From: Methylocystis sp. B8 | Lineage (GTDB): Bacteria > Pseudomonadota > Alphaproteobacteria > Rhizobiales > Beijerinckiaceae | NCBI RefSeq assembly: GCF_005771425.1 | Contig: NZ_VBTZ01000001.1 | Span: 744,001 to 808,000, forward strand | Length of the DNA stretch: 64,000 nt | Direction of reading: 5' to 3' | In this document: piece after piece, positions 26,410-37,128 of the stretch | Layout: every line of letters starts with the position of its first letter | Position numbering within the stretch: the stretch's first letter is position 1 | Translations under genes and position numbers: made by a program | The notes under the pieces: model-generated | Database searches by the model: none | Seen by the model: the letters and a program-made list of their open reading frames with translations, nothing else | What the model was told of the DNA's origin: nothing

Positions 26410-29400
26410 ATGACGAAAGCCGCCGAGCATTTCGCTGAAGCCGGAGCGCAGCCGCTCGGCCGCGATCCTGCTCTTCCGCCGGCGCAAGGGCTTTATGATC
26501 CCGCCAAGGAGCATGACTCCTGCGGCGTCGGCTTCGTCGCCAATATGCGTAATGAGAAGTCGCATGCGATCGTCGAAATGGGATTGCGCATCCTGCTCAA
26601 TCTCGATCATCGCGGCGCCGTTGGCGCCGATCCCAAGCTCGGCGACGGCTGCGGCATTCTCGTTCAAATTCCGCATGAGTTTTTCAAGGCCGAATGCGCG
26701 AAGCTCGGCATCGAACTTCCGGCCGCCGGCGACTACGCCATCGGCCAGTTTTTCCTGCCGCGTGATCCCGAAACGCGTGTGCGCGCGCGCGGCATCATCG
26801 AAAAATCGGTCGAAGAAGAAGGGCTCGTCGTCCTCGGCTGGCGCGATCTTCCCGTCGATTCAAGCGATCTCGGCGAGGCTGTGAAAGCCGTCGAGCCACA
26901 CCACGCGCAGATCTTTATCGGTAAAGGAACGGACGTCGCCGACGCAGACATTTTCGAGCGGCGCATCTATCTCGCGCGCAAGGCGGCGTCGAACGAGATT
27001 TACAAACTCGGCAATGGCGGACGCGAATTTTACGCCGTCTCCGTCTCTTCGCGCACCATTGTCTATAAGGGGATGGTGCTCGTCTCGCAGCTCGGCGAAT
27101 ATTTTCTCGATCTCAAGGACGAGCGTTTCATCTCAGCGCTGGCGCTCGTGCATCAGCGCTTTGCGACGAACACATTCCCGTCGTGGCGGCTTGCGCATCC
27201 TTATCGCTTCGTCGCGCATAACGGCGAAATCAATACGTTGCGCGGCAATTTGAACTGGATGGCGGCGCGCCAGGCGTCGGTGTCATCGCCGCTGTTTGGC
27301 GAGGAGATCACCAAGCTGTGGCCGATTTCCTATGAAGGCCAGTCCGACACTGCCTGTTTCGACAATGCGCTCGAATTCCTCGTGCGCGGCGGCTATTCGC
27401 TTGCCCATGCGGTGATGATGCTCATTCCGGAAGCTTGGGCCGGCAATCCATTGATGGACGCCGATCGCAAGGCTTTCTACGAGCATCATGCGGCGCTCAT
27501 GGAGCCGTGGGACGGTCCCGCCGCTATGGCCTTCACCGACGGCCTCCAGATCGGCGCGACGCTCGATCGCAATGGGCTTCGGCCTGCGCGCTATCTCGTC
27601 ACCGACGATGGTCTCGTCGTCATGGCGTCAGAAATGGGCGTGTTGCCGATCCCCGAAGAGAAGATCGTTACGAAGTGGCGTCTCCAGCCCGGCAAGATGC
27701 TGCTTGTCGATCTGGAGCAGGGACGCATCATCTCCGACGACGAGATCAAGAAGGAGCTGTCGAACTCTCACCCTTACAAGGAGTGGCTGGCGCGCACGCA
27801 AATCCAGCTTGAAGATTTGAAGCCTGTCGACACGCGTCCTGCGCGTTGGGACGTGTCGATGCTCGATCGTCAGCAAGCCTTCGGCTACACGCAGGAAGAC
27901 CTCGACCTGCTGCTTTTCCCAATGGCCGTCACTGGCCAGGAGGCGGTCGGCTCGATGGGCACCGACACGCCCGTGTCTCCGCTCTCCGACAAGGAGAAGC
28001 TGCTCTACACCTATTTCAAGCAGAACTTCGCGCAGGTGACCAATCCGCCGATCGATCCGATCCGCGAAGAACTGGTCATGAGCCTCGTGTCCTTCATCGG
28101 TCCGCGGCCCAACATCCTCGACCACGAAGGCTCGGCGAACAAGAAGCGCCTCGAAGTGCGCCAGCCGATCTTGACGAGCGAAGACCTCGAAAAGATCCGC
28201 TGGATCGGCACCATCGAGGACAGTTTCGACACCAAGACGATCGACGTCACCTATGACGCCGCAAAGGGCGCCGAGGGCATGCGCGCGGCGATCAAGCGGC
28301 TGTGCGAACGCGCCGAAGAAGCGGTCAGCGGCCGCTATAACATCATCATCCTCTCGGATCGTATGGTCGGGCCAGACCGCATTCCGATTCCCGCGCTGCT
28401 CGCGACAGCCGCCGTGCATCATCATTTGATCCGCAGAGGTTTGCGCACGTCAGTCGGCCTCGTCGTCGAGACGGGCGAGGCGCGCGAGGTGCATCACTTC
28501 TGCTGCCTTGCGGGCTACGGCGCAGAAGCAATCAATCCTTATCTCGCCTTTGAAACGCTCATCGCTTCTGCGGCGGAGTTTCCTTCCGACGTCGACGGAC
28601 CGACGGCCGTCAAGCGCTACATCAAGGCGATCGACAAGGGGCTGTTGAAGGTGATGTCCAAGATGGGCATCTCCACCTATCAGTCCTATTGCGGCGCGCA
28701 GATCTTTGACGCCGTCGGGCTCGCGCAAAGCTTCGTCGATGAATTCTTCACCGGCACAACGACGCGCATCGAAGGCGTCGGGCTTGAAGAGATCGCGCGC
28801 GAGACCGTGCGTCGCCATCGTCTCGCCTTCAGCGACGCGCCGGTCTACAAGGAGGCGCTTGACGTCGGCGGCGATTATGCGTTCCGTATCAGAGGCGAGG
28901 CGCATAGCTGGACGCCGCAGACCGTGTCGCTCTTGCAGCACGCCGTGCGCGGAAACGCACAGGATAAATATCGCGCCTTCGCCAAGCTCCTGAACGAGCA
29001 GGACGAGAAGCTTCTCAATCTGCGCGGCCTTTTCCGCATCAAGGGCGCAGATGAAGACGGCCGTAAGCCGGTCCCGCTCGATGAGGTCGAGCCCGCAAGC
29101 GAGATCGTCAAACGCTTCTCAACCGGCGCGATGTCGTTTGGCTCGATCTCGCGCGAGGCGCATACGACGCTCGCCATTGCCATGAATCGCATCGGCGGCA
29201 GATCGAATACAGGCGAAGGCGGCGAAGAGCCTGACCGCTTCAAGCCGTTGCCAAATGGCGATTCAATGCGCAGCGCCATCAAGCAGGTGGCGTCAGGGCG
29301 CTTCGGCGTCACGACGGAATATCTCGTCAACGCCGATATGATGCAGATCAAGATGGCGCAGGGCGCGAAGCCGGGCGAAGGCGGGCAACTGCCAGGCGAC

Positions 29401-31104
29401 AAGGTCGACGCGGTCATCGCCAAGGTGCGCCACTCGACTCCAGGCGTCGGCCTGATCTCGCCGCCGCCGCACCATGACATCTATTCGATCGAGGATTTGG
29501 CGCAGCTGATCTTTGATCTCAAGAACGCCAATCCGCGCGCCGCCGTGTCGGTGAAGCTCGTCTCGGAAGTCGGCGTCGGCACTGTCGCCGCGGGCGTCTC
29601 CAAGGGGCGCGCCGATCACGTGACGATCTCCGGTTTCGAGGGCGGCACTGGCGCATCGCCGCTCACCTCAATCAAGCATGCCGGTTCGCCCTGGGAGATC
29701 GGTCTCGCCGAAACGCATCAGACGCTGGTGTTGAACAATCTGCGTTCGCGCATCGCCGTGCAGGTCGATGGCGGCTTGCGCACGGGGCGCGACGTCGTGA
29801 TCGGGGCACTGCTCGGCGCGGATGAATTCGGCTTCGCGACGGCGCCGCTCATTGCAGCGGGTTGCATCATGATGCGCAAGTGTCACCTCAACACTTGTCC
29901 CGTTGGCGTGGCGACTCAGGATCCTGTTCTGCGCAAGCGTTTCGTCGGCTTGCCGGAACATGTGATCAACTATTTCTTCTTCGTCGCGGAAGAAGCGCGC
30001 GAACTCATGGCTTCAATGGGCTATCGCAGCTTCGACGAGATGATCGGGCAGATGCAGATGCTCGACAAGGAGAAGGCGATTGCGCATTGGAAGGCGCGTG
30101 GTCTCGACTTCTCCAAGCTGTTCTTCAAGCCGCAAGGAGAGGGCGTCGCTATCCGGCACAGCGCGGCGCAGGATCACGGACTGGATAAGGTCCTCGACAA
30201 CAAGCTCGTCGCCGAAGCGCGCGTCGCGCTCGACCGCGGCGCGAAAGTTTCAATTGAAACGCTGATCCGTAACGTCGATCGCGCCACCGGCGCGATGCTT
30301 TCCGGCGAAGTCGCTCGCATCTATGGCCATGCGGGATTGCCGGAGGATACGATCGACATTCGCGCGACCGGCACCGCGGGCCAGAGCTTTGGCGCCTTTC
30401 TCGCGCGCGGCGTGACGCTGCGCCTCGAAGGCGAAGCCAACGACTATGTCGGCAAGGGCCTCTCGGGCGGAAAGCTCATCGTCTATCCCTCGCGGAACGC
30501 CAAGCAGATCGATCCGACGAACTCGATCATTGTCGGCAATACGGTGCTTTACGGCGCGATTGCCGGCGAGTGCTATTTTCGAGGGTTCGCCGGCGAACGT
30601 TTCGCCGTGCGCAACTCAGGAGCAATCGCCGTTGTCGAAGGCGTCGGCGATCACGGCTGCGAATATATGACGGGCGGCGTCGTGGTGGTGCTAGGTCAGA
30701 CCGGCCGCAACTTCGCTGCCGGCATGTCGGGCGGCATCGCCTATGTCTTGGACGAGGATGACGCCTTCTCCACGCGCTGCAATCTCGCGATGGTCGATCT
30801 CGAGCCGGTGCGCGCCGAGGAGGCCGTTATGACCGAGACTTATCACCAGTCGGGGGACCTCGAAGGCCATGGGCGTGTCGACGTGATGAGCGACATGACG
30901 CGGTTTGACGCCGAGCGTTTACGCCAGCTAATCGCAAATCACCTACGTTACACCGGTTCGACGCGGGCGCGCGAAATCCTGGAGGACTGGCCAAACTACA
31001 TGGGCAAGTTTCGTAAGGTGATGCCGGTCGAGTATCGGCGTGCGCTCAATGAGCTTAACGCGCGCAGGAAGCAGCCTGAGCAACTGAAGGCCGCGGGTGA
31101 GTGA
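26410..31104 (+). CDS. gltB: Glutamate synthase [NADPH] large subunit
   Basis: Converts 2-oxoglutarate plus glutamine to two glutamates with reducing power delivered by GltD. It has 1564 residues. A 37-residue propeptide precedes the catalytic Cys38 (H-D-S-C-G-V-G-F) of the class II amidotransferase domain (to about 440). The central domain follows, then the FMN-binding synthase domain (about 880-1250) with the 3Fe-4S ligands in [15 protein letters not shown] near 1150, and the C-terminal beta-helix GXGXG domain (about 1290-1490). The gene for its partner subunit follows after an intervening GGDEF gene. Confidence 0.98.
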   Translation: MTKAAEHFAEAGAQPLGRDPALPPAQGLYDPAKEHDSCGVGFVANMRNEKSHAIVEMGLRILLNLDHRGAVGADPKLGDGCGILVQIPHEFFKAECAKLGIELPAAGDYAIGQFFLPRDPETRVRARGIIEKSVEEEGLVVLGWRDLPVDSSDLGEAVKAVEPHHAQIFIGKGTDVADADIFERRIYLARKAASNEIYKLGNGGREFYAVSVSSRTIVYKGMVLVSQLGEYFLDLKDERFISALALVHQRFATNTFPSWRLAHPYRFVAHNGEINTLRGNLNWMAARQASVSSPLFGEEITKLWPISYEGQSDTACFDNALEFLVRGGYSLAHAVMMLIPEAWAGNPLMDADRKAFYEHHAALMEPWDGPAAMAFTDGLQIGATLDRNGLRPARYLVTDDGLVVMASEMGVLPIPEEKIVTKWRLQPGKMLLVDLEQGRIISDDEIKKELSNSHPYKEWLARTQIQLEDLKPVDTRPARWDVSMLDRQQAFGYTQEDLDLLLFPMAVTGQEAVGSMGTDTPVSPLSDKEKLLYTYFKQNFAQVTNPPIDPIREELVMSLVSFIGPRPNILDHEGSANKKRLEVRQPILTSEDLEKIRWIGTIEDSFDTKTIDVTYDAAKGAEGMRAAIKRLCERAEEAVSGRYNIIILSDRMVGPDRIPIPALLATAAVHHHLIRRGLRTSVGLVVETGEAREVHHFCCLAGYGAEAINPYLAFETLIASAAEFPSDVDGPTAVKRYIKAIDKGLLKVMSKMGISTYQSYCGAQIFDAVGLAQSFVDEFFTGTTTRIEGVGLEEIARETVRRHRLAFSDAPVYKEALDVGGDYAFRIRGEAHSWTPQTVSLLQHAVRGNAQDKYRAFAKLLNEQDEKLLNLRGLFRIKGADEDGRKPVPLDEVEPASEIVKRFSTGAMSFGSISREAHTTLAIAMNRIGGRSNTGEGGEEPDRFKPLPNGDSMRSAIKQVASGRFGVTTEYLVNADMMQIKMAQGAKPGEGGQLPGDKVDAVIAKVRHSTPGVGLISPPPHHDIYSIEDLAQLIFDLKNANPRAAVSVKLVSEVGVGTVAAGVSKGRADHVTISGFEGGTGASPLTSIKHAGSPWEIGLAETHQTLVLNNLRSRIAVQVDGGLRTGRDVVIGALLGADEFGFATAPLIAAGCIMMRKCHLNTCPVGVATQDPVLRKRFVGLPEHVINYFFFVAEEARELMASMGYRSFDEMIGQMQMLDKEKAIAHWKARGLDFSKLFFKPQGEGVAIRHSAAQDHGLDKVLDNKLVAEARVALDRGAKVSIETLIRNVDRATGAMLSGEVARIYGHAGLPEDTIDIRATGTAGQSFGAFLARGVTLRLEGEANDYVGKGLSGGKLIVYPSRNAKQIDPTNSIIVGNTVLYGAIAGECYFRGFAGERFAVRNSGAIAVVEGVGDHGCEYMTGGVVVVLGQTGRNFAAGMSGGIAYVLDEDDAFSTRCNLAMVDLEPVRAEEAVMTETYHQSGDLEGHGRVDVMSDMTRFDAERLRQLIANHLRYTGSTRAREILEDWPNYMGKFRKVMPVEYRRALNELNARRKQPEQLKAAGE

Positions 31105-31224
31105 GCTTGGCGAAGGCGGCGCCGCAAGCGCCCCTTTGCCTTAATCCAAAAGGATTGTTAAGAGGGGGATTAGGCTAACTTGGCTTAAACGCGGCGGTTT
31201 TCCTTAACGGCGGCAGAAAACCAG

Positions 31225-32412
31225 ATGCGAGACGGCTCTCGAGTTTACAGCTTGCCGAACTGGCCAGCGATGCGCTGGCTCGCCTATCCCGGCGCGAACG
31301 CGCCCCATGATATTCGGGTCGCGCTCATCGGCGGCCTGTTTGGCACGCTGCCCATATTCGCCGGCGGCGTCGTTAGCACAATTCTTGTGACGGCAGCCAT
31401 CGCCATTCGCCACCCGACGCCACCGTTCGTCGCCTGGCTTATTATCGAAATTGCCGTCTGCGCCGCTCGGTTGAGCGTGCTGTTCAAGGCGCGCCACGCC
31501 GCCTCTCAGCGTCGCACAACGCCGACCGACCTCTATGTTTTGCTCAGCCTGATCTGGAGCGCCAGCATCGGCTATGGCGGCTTTATCAGCCTGATAAGCG
31601 GCGACTGGGTCGTTGCAACGCTTGCCTGTTCGACGGCGATGGGAATGGTTGGCGGCGTCTGCTTTCGCGCTTTCAACGCTCCCCGGCTCGCGACGGCGAT
31701 GATGCTGATCAGCGTCGGTCCCTTCGTGCCCGCGGTTGTGATCGCGGGCAAGCCTTTGCTCTACGTCGTTTTACTGCAAGTGCCGCTTTTCCTTGCGGCC
31801 ATGAGCTCCGCAACCTTCACGCTCAATAAGATGTTGCTCTCTACGATGCAGAGCGAGCGGGAGAATGAGCATCGCGCAAGGCATGATACGCTCACCGGAC
31901 TCGCAAATCGTCTGGGACTGGCGGAAGCGGTCGACGCGGGGCTGAAGGCCGAGCAGCAGGCCGCCAAAGAACTTGCCGTGCTCTTTCTTGATCTCGACAA
32001 CTTCAAGGCCATCAACGACACGCACGGACACGTCGCTGGAGACAGGCTGCTCAAGATGGTCGCAGAGCGTCTACGCCGCTCTCTACGCGCGACTGACGTC
32101 GCGGCGCGGATCGGCGGCGATGAATTCGTGGTGCTCGCGAAGGGACTGACCGGCGAGCAGGCGACGGAACTCGGCAATCGTCTAACAAATTCCATATCGG
32201 CGCCTTACGATCTCGGCGGTGGCATTTGCGCGACGATCGGCGTTAGCGTCGGCGTCGCTCTCGCGCCGGAGGAGGTCGAGGACGCCGAGGGGCTTCTCTC
32301 TGTGGCCGATGCGGCGCTCTACGCGGCGAAGGCCGAGCGGCAGGTGAAGCTGCTGCGCACGCTCGTCGGCGAGAATCCGTCTCAGCCCATGGCGCCCGCC
32401 GCAGGCGCGTGA
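31225..32412 (+). CDS. Membrane-bound diguanylate cyclase (GGDEF)
   Basis: Predicted to make cyclic-di-GMP from two GTP. It has 395 residues: an N-terminal region with about five or six transmembrane helices (about 30-205) of no named sensor family, then a GGDEF domain (about 220-375). The active site is intact (I-G-G-D-E-F at 296-301; D-T-L-T-G-L-A-N-R near 226; L-D-L-D-N-F-K near 253). An inhibitory I-site R-A-T-D lies five residues ahead of GGDEF, so product feedback is expected. No EAL domain. It is placed between gltB and gltD in the same orientation, with gaps of 120 and 195 bases. Confidence 0.93.
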   Translation: MRDGSRVYSLPNWPAMRWLAYPGANAPHDIRVALIGGLFGTLPIFAGGVVSTILVTAAIAIRHPTPPFVAWLIIEIAVCAARLSVLFKARHAASQRRTTPTDLYVLLSLIWSASIGYGGFISLISGDWVVATLACSTAMGMVGGVCFRAFNAPRLATAMMLISVGPFVPAVVIAGKPLLYVVLLQVPLFLAAMSSATFTLNKMLLSTMQSERENEHRARHDTLTGLANRLGLAEAVDAGLKAEQQAAKELAVLFLDLDNFKAINDTHGHVAGDRLLKMVAERLRRSLRATDVAARIGGDEFVVLAKGLTGEQATELGNRLTNSISAPYDLGGGICATIGVSVGVALAPEEVEDAEGLLSVADAALYAAKAERQVKLLRTLVGENPSQPMAPAAGA

Positions 32413-32607
32413 CCCAGCGCTCGTCCGATCGCCGCCGAAGCTTCGCGGCTTGACGCCGACGCCCCGAAAGCGTTTAGAAAACATCCAAGATCGCGGCAGC
32501 TCAGGGCGCTTTGGCCAGAAGGCGAATTCGTTTTCGGCATGAGGCCGGCGCGCGATGAGAAATGCAGTTGCCGCCGCGATGTCGCGGCGCGAAAGGTGCG
32601 CGATAAG

Positions 32608-34026
32608 ATGGGTAAGGTGACCGGTTTTCTCGAAATCGACCGGCATGACCGCAAATATAAGCCCGCGGCCGACCGCATTCGCCACTATCGCGAATTCGTC
32701 ATTCCGTTGTCGGACGAGACCACGCGCAGCCAGGCGTCGCGCTGCATGGATTGCGGCATTCCCTTCTGCCACAACGGCTGCCCGGTCAATAATCAGATTC
32801 CCGACTGGAACGACCTCGTCTACCACGGCGAATGGCGGCGGGCGCTCGTCAACCTCCATTCAACGAATAATTTCCCCGAGTTCACCGGCCGCGTTTGCCC
32901 AGCGCCTTGCGAAGCGTCCTGCACGCTGAATCTTCAGGATCAGCCGGTCACCATCAAGACAATCGAATGCGCGATCATCGATCGAGGGTTCGAGCAAGGC
33001 TGGGTCATTCCCGAGCCGCCAAAGCGCAAGACGGGCAAGAAAATCGCCGTAGTCGGCTCCGGGCCGGCGGGGCTTGCCGCGGCGCAGCAGCTCGCGCGCG
33101 CCGGCCACGACGTGCATGTCTACGAAAAACACGCGAAGCCAGGCGGCTTGCTGCGCTACGGCATTCCCGATTTCAAGATGGAAAAGCGCCTCATCGACCG
33201 CCGCATTCAGCAGATGGAGGCGGAAGGGGCCGTGTTTCACTGCGGCGTCCATGTCGGCGTCGATCTTTCCGGCGCCGATCTCGTGTCAGGCCATGATGCC
33301 GTGATCCTCGCCGGCGGCGCGGAGCAGCCTCGCGATCTGCCGATCCCGGGACGCGAATTGCGTGGCGTTCACTACGCCATGGACTTTCTGCCCCAGCAGA
33401 ACCGTCGGGTGTCGGGTGAGCCGCTCTCGACGAACGAACCGATCCTCGCCACTGGCAAACATGTCATCGTCATCGGCGGCGGCGACACCGGTTCGGACTG
33501 CATCGGCACTTCGGTGCGCCAGGGTGCTCTTTCGGTGACGCAGCTCGAAATCATGCCGCGTCCGCCCGAGAAGGAGCACAAGCTGCTGACTTGGCCGGAC
33601 TGGCCGCTGAAGCTGCGCACCTCCTCCTCTCACGACGAAGGTTCCTCGCGCGAATTCTCGGTGCTGACGCGCGAATTTGAGGGCAAGGACGGCGTGGTGA
33701 AGGCGCTGCGCTGTGTGCGCGTCGACGGCAAAATGCAAGAGGAGCCGGGAAGCGAATTCAAGCTCAGGGCCGATCTCGTGCTTCTCGCCATGGGGTTTGT
33801 TTCGCCGGTGCGCGAAGGCCTGCTCGAAGCGCTTGGGGTCGATCTCGATTCGCGCGGCAATGTCGCGGCGGATACGCGCTTGTATCAATCGACTCGCGAG
33901 AAGATCTTCGCCTGCGGAGACATGCGGCGCGGACAATCGCTCGTCGTTTGGGCCATTCGCGAAGGACGCCAATGCGCGCATTCAGTCGATGAATTCCTGA
34001 TGGGCGAAACAAATCTGCCAAGGTGA
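32608..34026 (+). CDS. gltD: Glutamate synthase small subunit
   Basis: NADPH-oxidising flavoprotein partner of GltB. It has 472 residues. The N-terminal Cys-rich domain binds the 4Fe-4S clusters (C-M-D-C-G-I-P-F-C then C-P-V-N-N near 43-58 and C-P-A-P-C-E-A-S-C near 91-100). The FAD site is [10 protein letters not shown] near 147, the NADPH site [10 protein letters not shown] near 290, and the C-terminal [12 protein letters not shown] completes the FAD pocket. ATG 32608 is chosen because family members begin M-G-K-V-T-G-F; the open frame extends 23 codons upstream. Confidence 0.97.
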   Translation: MGKVTGFLEIDRHDRKYKPAADRIRHYREFVIPLSDETTRSQASRCMDCGIPFCHNGCPVNNQIPDWNDLVYHGEWRRALVNLHSTNNFPEFTGRVCPAPCEASCTLNLQDQPVTIKTIECAIIDRGFEQGWVIPEPPKRKTGKKIAVVGSGPAGLAAAQQLARAGHDVHVYEKHAKPGGLLRYGIPDFKMEKRLIDRRIQQMEAEGAVFHCGVHVGVDLSGADLVSGHDAVILAGGAEQPRDLPIPGRELRGVHYAMDFLPQQNRRVSGEPLSTNEPILATGKHVIVIGGGDTGSDCIGTSVRQGALSVTQLEIMPRPPEKEHKLLTWPDWPLKLRTSSSHDEGSSREFSVLTREFEGKDGVVKALRCVRVDGKMQEEPGSEFKLRADLVLLAMGFVSPVREGLLEALGVDLDSRGNVAADTRLYQSTREKIFACGDMRRGQSLVVWAIREGRQCAHSVDEFLMGETNLPR

Positions 34027-34032
34027 AAGTAA

Positions 34033-34242
34033 ATGGTCAGTGAACAGCTAAACTTGTGGTATTGCGACACCTTCGTCAGCACGCCCTGGCAGTTCTTCTT
34101 TCTCATTCTGCCGCTTATCGGCGCGTTCCTTTATGGCCGCGAAAAATACAAGCTCGCCTGGACGCTGATCGGGGTTTGGGTCTTCATTCAAGTGACCTTT
34201 TCGGCGCTCACCAATTTGGTGTTCAATTGCTCGCTTGAATAG
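34033..34242 (+). CDS. Small two-helix membrane protein downstream of gltD
   Basis: A 69-residue protein with two hydrophobic segments (about 17-34 and 43-62) and a short cytoplasmic Y-G-R-E-K-Y-K loop between them. It starts 7 bases after the gltD stop with AGGTGA upstream, so it is likely translationally coupled, and it is followed at once by a strong terminator. I do not recognise the family. Two cysteines (Cys11 and Cys66) lie near the ends, possibly on the periplasmic side. Confidence 0.7.
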   Translation: MVSEQLNLWYCDTFVSTPWQFFFLILPLIGAFLYGREKYKLAWTLIGVWVFIQVTFSALTNLVFNCSLE

Positions 34243-34255
34243 CGCGCATAAAAAA

Positions 34256-34280
34256 GGCCCCGAAAATCGGGGCCTTTTTT
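34256..34280. terminator. Bidirectional rho-independent terminator
   Basis: An 8-base stem GGCCCCGA/TCGGGGCC with loop AAA, followed by T6 on the plus strand and preceded by five A on the same strand, so it also gives a U-run for the minus-strand gene ending at 34295. It closes the gltD unit from the left and the L,D-transpeptidase gene from the right. Confidence 0.93.
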
Positions 34281-34294
34281 CACTCGTAGCTCGC

Positions 34295-35101
34295 CTACAG
34301 CACGACGACCGTGGTTCCCACCTTCACGCGGCTGAACAGATCGGTCACGTCGTTGTTCAGCATTCGGATGCAGCCCGAGGAAACTGCCTGGCCAATCGTC
34401 CAAGGCTCGTTCGAGCCATGGATGCGGAACATCGTGTCGCGGTCGCCCGAGTAAAGATACATGGCGCGCGCGCCGAGCGGATTCTCCTCGCCGCCCACCA
34501 TATGGCGGGGCAGATCGGGCCGGCGCTTCAACATCGCCGCCGGAGGCGTCCAACCCGGCCAGCTTTCCTTGCGGCCGATATGGGTCCGGCCTTTCCAGGT
34601 GAAGCCCTGTCGGCCGACGCCGACGCCATAGCGTACGGCCTGCCCGTTCGGCATCGACAGATAGAGATAGCGGTTCTTGGTGTCGACCGTGATGGTGCCG
34701 GGCCGTTCTTTGGTCGGGTCGTCCACGATCTCGCGCGTCGAGGTCGGATATTCGCGAGCGAGCCGGGCGTCTTCCTGCCCGCCGTTATAATAGGCCTGCG
34801 GGTCTTGGGAGCCGTAGTAGCCTTGCGGATCCTGCGAGCCGTAATCGGCCTGCTGATCCTGCGTCCCGTAATAGGCCTGCTGCCCGCCGCCGTCGGCTTG
34901 CTGATCCGGAGTTCCCCAATAGGCCTGCTGGTCGCGAGCGTCATAGTAGGTCGCCGTCATCTCCCGCGCGCCGGCCCACGGATCGAACAGCGCCAGGAAC
35001 GAGCGTTCCTGAGCATGCGCTGCGGTCGATAAAAGCCCCGCGAAAGCGGCGCAGCCGGCGACTCTCAGAAAGCGGCGGGCACTGAACTCTTGGCAGGACA
35101 T
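34295..35101 (-). CDS. L,D-transpeptidase (YkuD domain) with Tyr/Gln repeat
   Basis: Forms 3-3 crosslinks or attaches protein to peptidoglycan in the periplasm. It has 268 residues with a signal peptide (1-30). Residues about 52-108 hold imperfect repeats of the type Y-Y-G-S-Q-D-P-Q. A YkuD domain (about 135-268) carries the catalytic motif I-H-G-S, fourteen residues, S-S-G-C-I-R-M, with the nucleophile Cys near 253. GGAG precedes the ATG at 35101 by 8 bases; the 25 upstream codons are not used. It lies next to a DUF459 protein gene on the same strand. Confidence 0.92.
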   Translation of the reverse strand: MSCQEFSARRFLRVAGCAAFAGLLSTAAHAQERSFLALFDPWAGAREMTATYYDARDQQAYWGTPDQQADGGGQQAYYGTQDQQADYGSQDPQGYYGSQDPQAYYNGGQEDARLAREYPTSTREIVDDPTKERPGTITVDTKNRYLYLSMPNGQAVRYGVGVGRQGFTWKGRTHIGRKESWPGWTPPAAMLKRRPDLPRHMVGGEENPLGARAMYLYSGDRDTMFRIHGSNEPWTIGQAVSSGCIRMLNNDVTDLFSRVKVGTTVVVL

Positions 35102-35182
35102 AGCGGCGGCTCCACAATTTCTCTCTCGATGGAGAGAATGCAAAACCACCGAAAAGCGTTCCGTGCGGGAACGCACAAATCG

Positions 35183-36490
35183 TCAGCGCGGCTGAGGAGT
35201 CGGATTCGCTGACGGCCGCCAGCTATAGTCGTCGGCGCGGTTCTCCCGCGGACTCTGGTCGCCGCCCTCGATAAAAACATGGCGCGCGAGCGCTTGCGCC
35301 GGCGTGGCGGAGTCTGGCGCTTTGCTCGCGGGAGCGCGCTTCGCGAGCTCCGTCGCCGCTCCTCCGCCGGTCAACTGCTGCGTCGATCCTACCGCGGGCC
35401 GTTCGGGCAGGGTTGGCGCCGCCGAAGGGCCGCCCACCGGCGAGCGGAATATGATCGGCTGGCCGTTTTCCGGCGCCGTCGCCACGGGTTGCTGAGGCGC
35501 GGTCGCGCCCTTCGCCGTCTCGGGCTGCGGCGCCGCCGGAGTGTCGGCGACCGGGGCCTGCTCACGATAGGCGTCGTAGTATTTCTTGATCTCGCTTTCG
35601 ACGAAATGCGCCACGCTGCGCGCGCCGGCCTCGGTGAAATGTACGCCGTCGGCCGAGCGTAGCTTGACGATCTGGCCGTTGATGTCCGGCCCAAACGCGC
35701 TGTACTGCCCGTGTTCGTCGGTCAGCGCGTCCCACAGATCTACGTAAGGCACGCCGGCGTGGGCCGAGCGCGCTTTGTATATTTCGTTGAGTTGCGCCAT
35801 GTCCGCGGACAGGCGTTCATTCTTCATGACCGGCAGGCCGACCCAGATGACAGGAATATTTTTTTCCTTGAACGCCGCGATCACCGCGTCGACCCGCGCC
35901 GCGTATAATTCCCGCCAGCGCGGCGACAGCGGTTCATATGATTCGCCGCCCAGCTGAATCGCCTGGCGGTCGTTGCTGCCGAGCATCACGACGGCGACAT
36001 TGATCTTCTGCGCGTCGTCGGCGATCTCTTTCGCCGCTTTCGGCCAGTCGTAGAAGTCGTCACGGACAAGTCCGCTGCTTTCCTTGCCCTTCCGGATGAT
36101 GGACACATCAGGCCGGTCCGAAAATCCGTCTTTCAGGCCGTTTGCGAGAAGCAGGCCCAGCGTGTCGCCGACCGTTGCAACGAAGAAGGTTGGCTGGGTA
36201 ACCGGGGCGTTGTGGTCGGTAGCGCTTTCCGATTGTTTGCCGGCGCGCGGATTGTCGGCGTGCCAATAAGTCGGCCCGCGATTCTCTCGATGCGGCATAA
36301 TACGTCGCACCCGCGGCTCGCGAGGCCCCCAGGGCCCATGATGTGGTCGGCCTTCGAACAAGCCGCCGAAGAATTCAACGAATGGGTCCTGTGCGAAGGA
36401 CGGATCCGGAGTGGCGCTCATCGCGGCCACGCCGACAAAAAGCGCCACAAGCGGGCGCAGCCTCTGTACGCTCATAGACATGGGAGCCAT
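35183..36490 (-). CDS. SGNH-hydrolase-like protein (DUF459 family), Ser nucleophile position is Thr
   Basis: Exported protein of about 435 residues: a signal peptide (1-34), a Pro/Arg/His-rich segment, an SGNH/GDSL-type domain (about 100-310) and a Pro/Ala-rich low-complexity tail. Block III is present as M-L-G-S-N-D near 165 and block V as D-G-V-H-F-T near 270. Block I reads V-G-D-T-L, with Thr110 where the family has the catalytic Ser. It may be inactive or use Thr. The start could be ATG 36490, 36481 or 36475; none has a ribosome site. It may act on envelope polysaccharide acyl groups. Confidence 0.8.
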   Translation of the reverse strand: MAPMSMSVQRLRPLVALFVGVAAMSATPDPSFAQDPFVEFFGGLFEGRPHHGPWGPREPRVRRIMPHRENRGPTYWHADNPRAGKQSESATDHNAPVTQPTFFVATVGDTLGLLLANGLKDGFSDRPDVSIIRKGKESSGLVRDDFYDWPKAAKEIADDAQKINVAVVMLGSNDRQAIQLGGESYEPLSPRWRELYAARVDAVIAAFKEKNIPVIWVGLPVMKNERLSADMAQLNEIYKARSAHAGVPYVDLWDALTDEHGQYSAFGPDINGQIVKLRSADGVHFTEAGARSVAHFVESEIKKYYDAYREQAPVADTPAAPQPETAKGATAPQQPVATAPENGQPIIFRSPVGGPSAAPTLPERPAVGSTQQLTGGGAATELAKRAPASKAPDSATPAQALARHVFIEGGDQSPRENRADDYSWRPSANPTPQPR

Positions 36491-36619
36491 TATAGCGCGG
36501 CGCGGGGCCATTGGCATCCTTGCCGCTCGTCTTGGCTAATGTGGCGTTTGCGGCCTTGACGCCTCGCGCGATTCTGGCGTCAATCGCCGGCGACTGGGCG
36601 GGGCCAAGGAGAAGCCAAA

Positions 36620-37084
36620 ATGCGGCAAACGAGCAGATTTTTGGCGCGCGCAGCGGGGGCCGCTTTTTTCGGGCTGGGCGCGGCCACAGCCCTCGGCCAG
36701 CCAGCGCGGGAGCAAAATCCGCCTGCGGAATTTCGAATCCTGCCATACTCCGGATTCGCGCGCTATTGCATCGATCCGACGATTCTCTACGAAATCTCCA
36801 AGGGATTCGAAGCGCGAGAGTCCTGGTACTGGAACTCGCCGCTCGCCATCGTCGATTTCGAACAGATTGGCGAATTCGGAGTCCGTAATAACGGCTTGAG
36901 TTACATTCCTCGCCGCTATTGTCGCGCGGTGGCGCTGTTCAACGACGGCGTGAAACGCGAGGTCGTTTATAATATCGGCGAAGACTTGGGCTTTATCGGC
37001 GCGGGGCCGGGCGTAACGTGGTGCGTCGTCGGGCTGGACCGCAATTACGCCTTCAGCCCCAATTGTCGAGCCGCGGGTCCCTGA
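36620..37084 (+). CDS. Conserved exported protein of Hyphomicrobiales, unknown function
   Basis: A 154-residue protein with a signal peptide (1-26). Conserved-looking segments are R-Y-C-I-D-P near 50, F-W/Y-W-N-S-P-L-A-I-V-D-F near 70, Y-I-P-R-R-Y-C-R-A near 97 and V-T-W-C-V-V-G-L-D-R-N near 132. Four cysteines could form two disulfides. Similar proteins are widespread in Rhizobiales but, to my knowledge, uncharacterised. AAGGAGAA precedes the ATG. It is in the same direction as the RNase T2 gene, with a 44-base gap. Confidence 0.82.
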   Translation: MRQTSRFLARAAGAAFFGLGAATALGQPAREQNPPAEFRILPYSGFARYCIDPTILYEISKGFEARESWYWNSPLAIVDFEQIGEFGVRNNGLSYIPRRYCRAVALFNDGVKREVVYNIGEDLGFIGAGPGVTWCVVGLDRNYAFSPNCRAAGP

Positions 37085-37128
37085 CGTATCCCTGTTTGAG
37101 AGTCGTTTGATATGAAGAGTTGTTTGAT

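Noticed and set aside
27628-28425. Long minus-strand open frame inside gltB
   Set aside because: Shadow frame of a well-supported enzyme gene with no independent signal.
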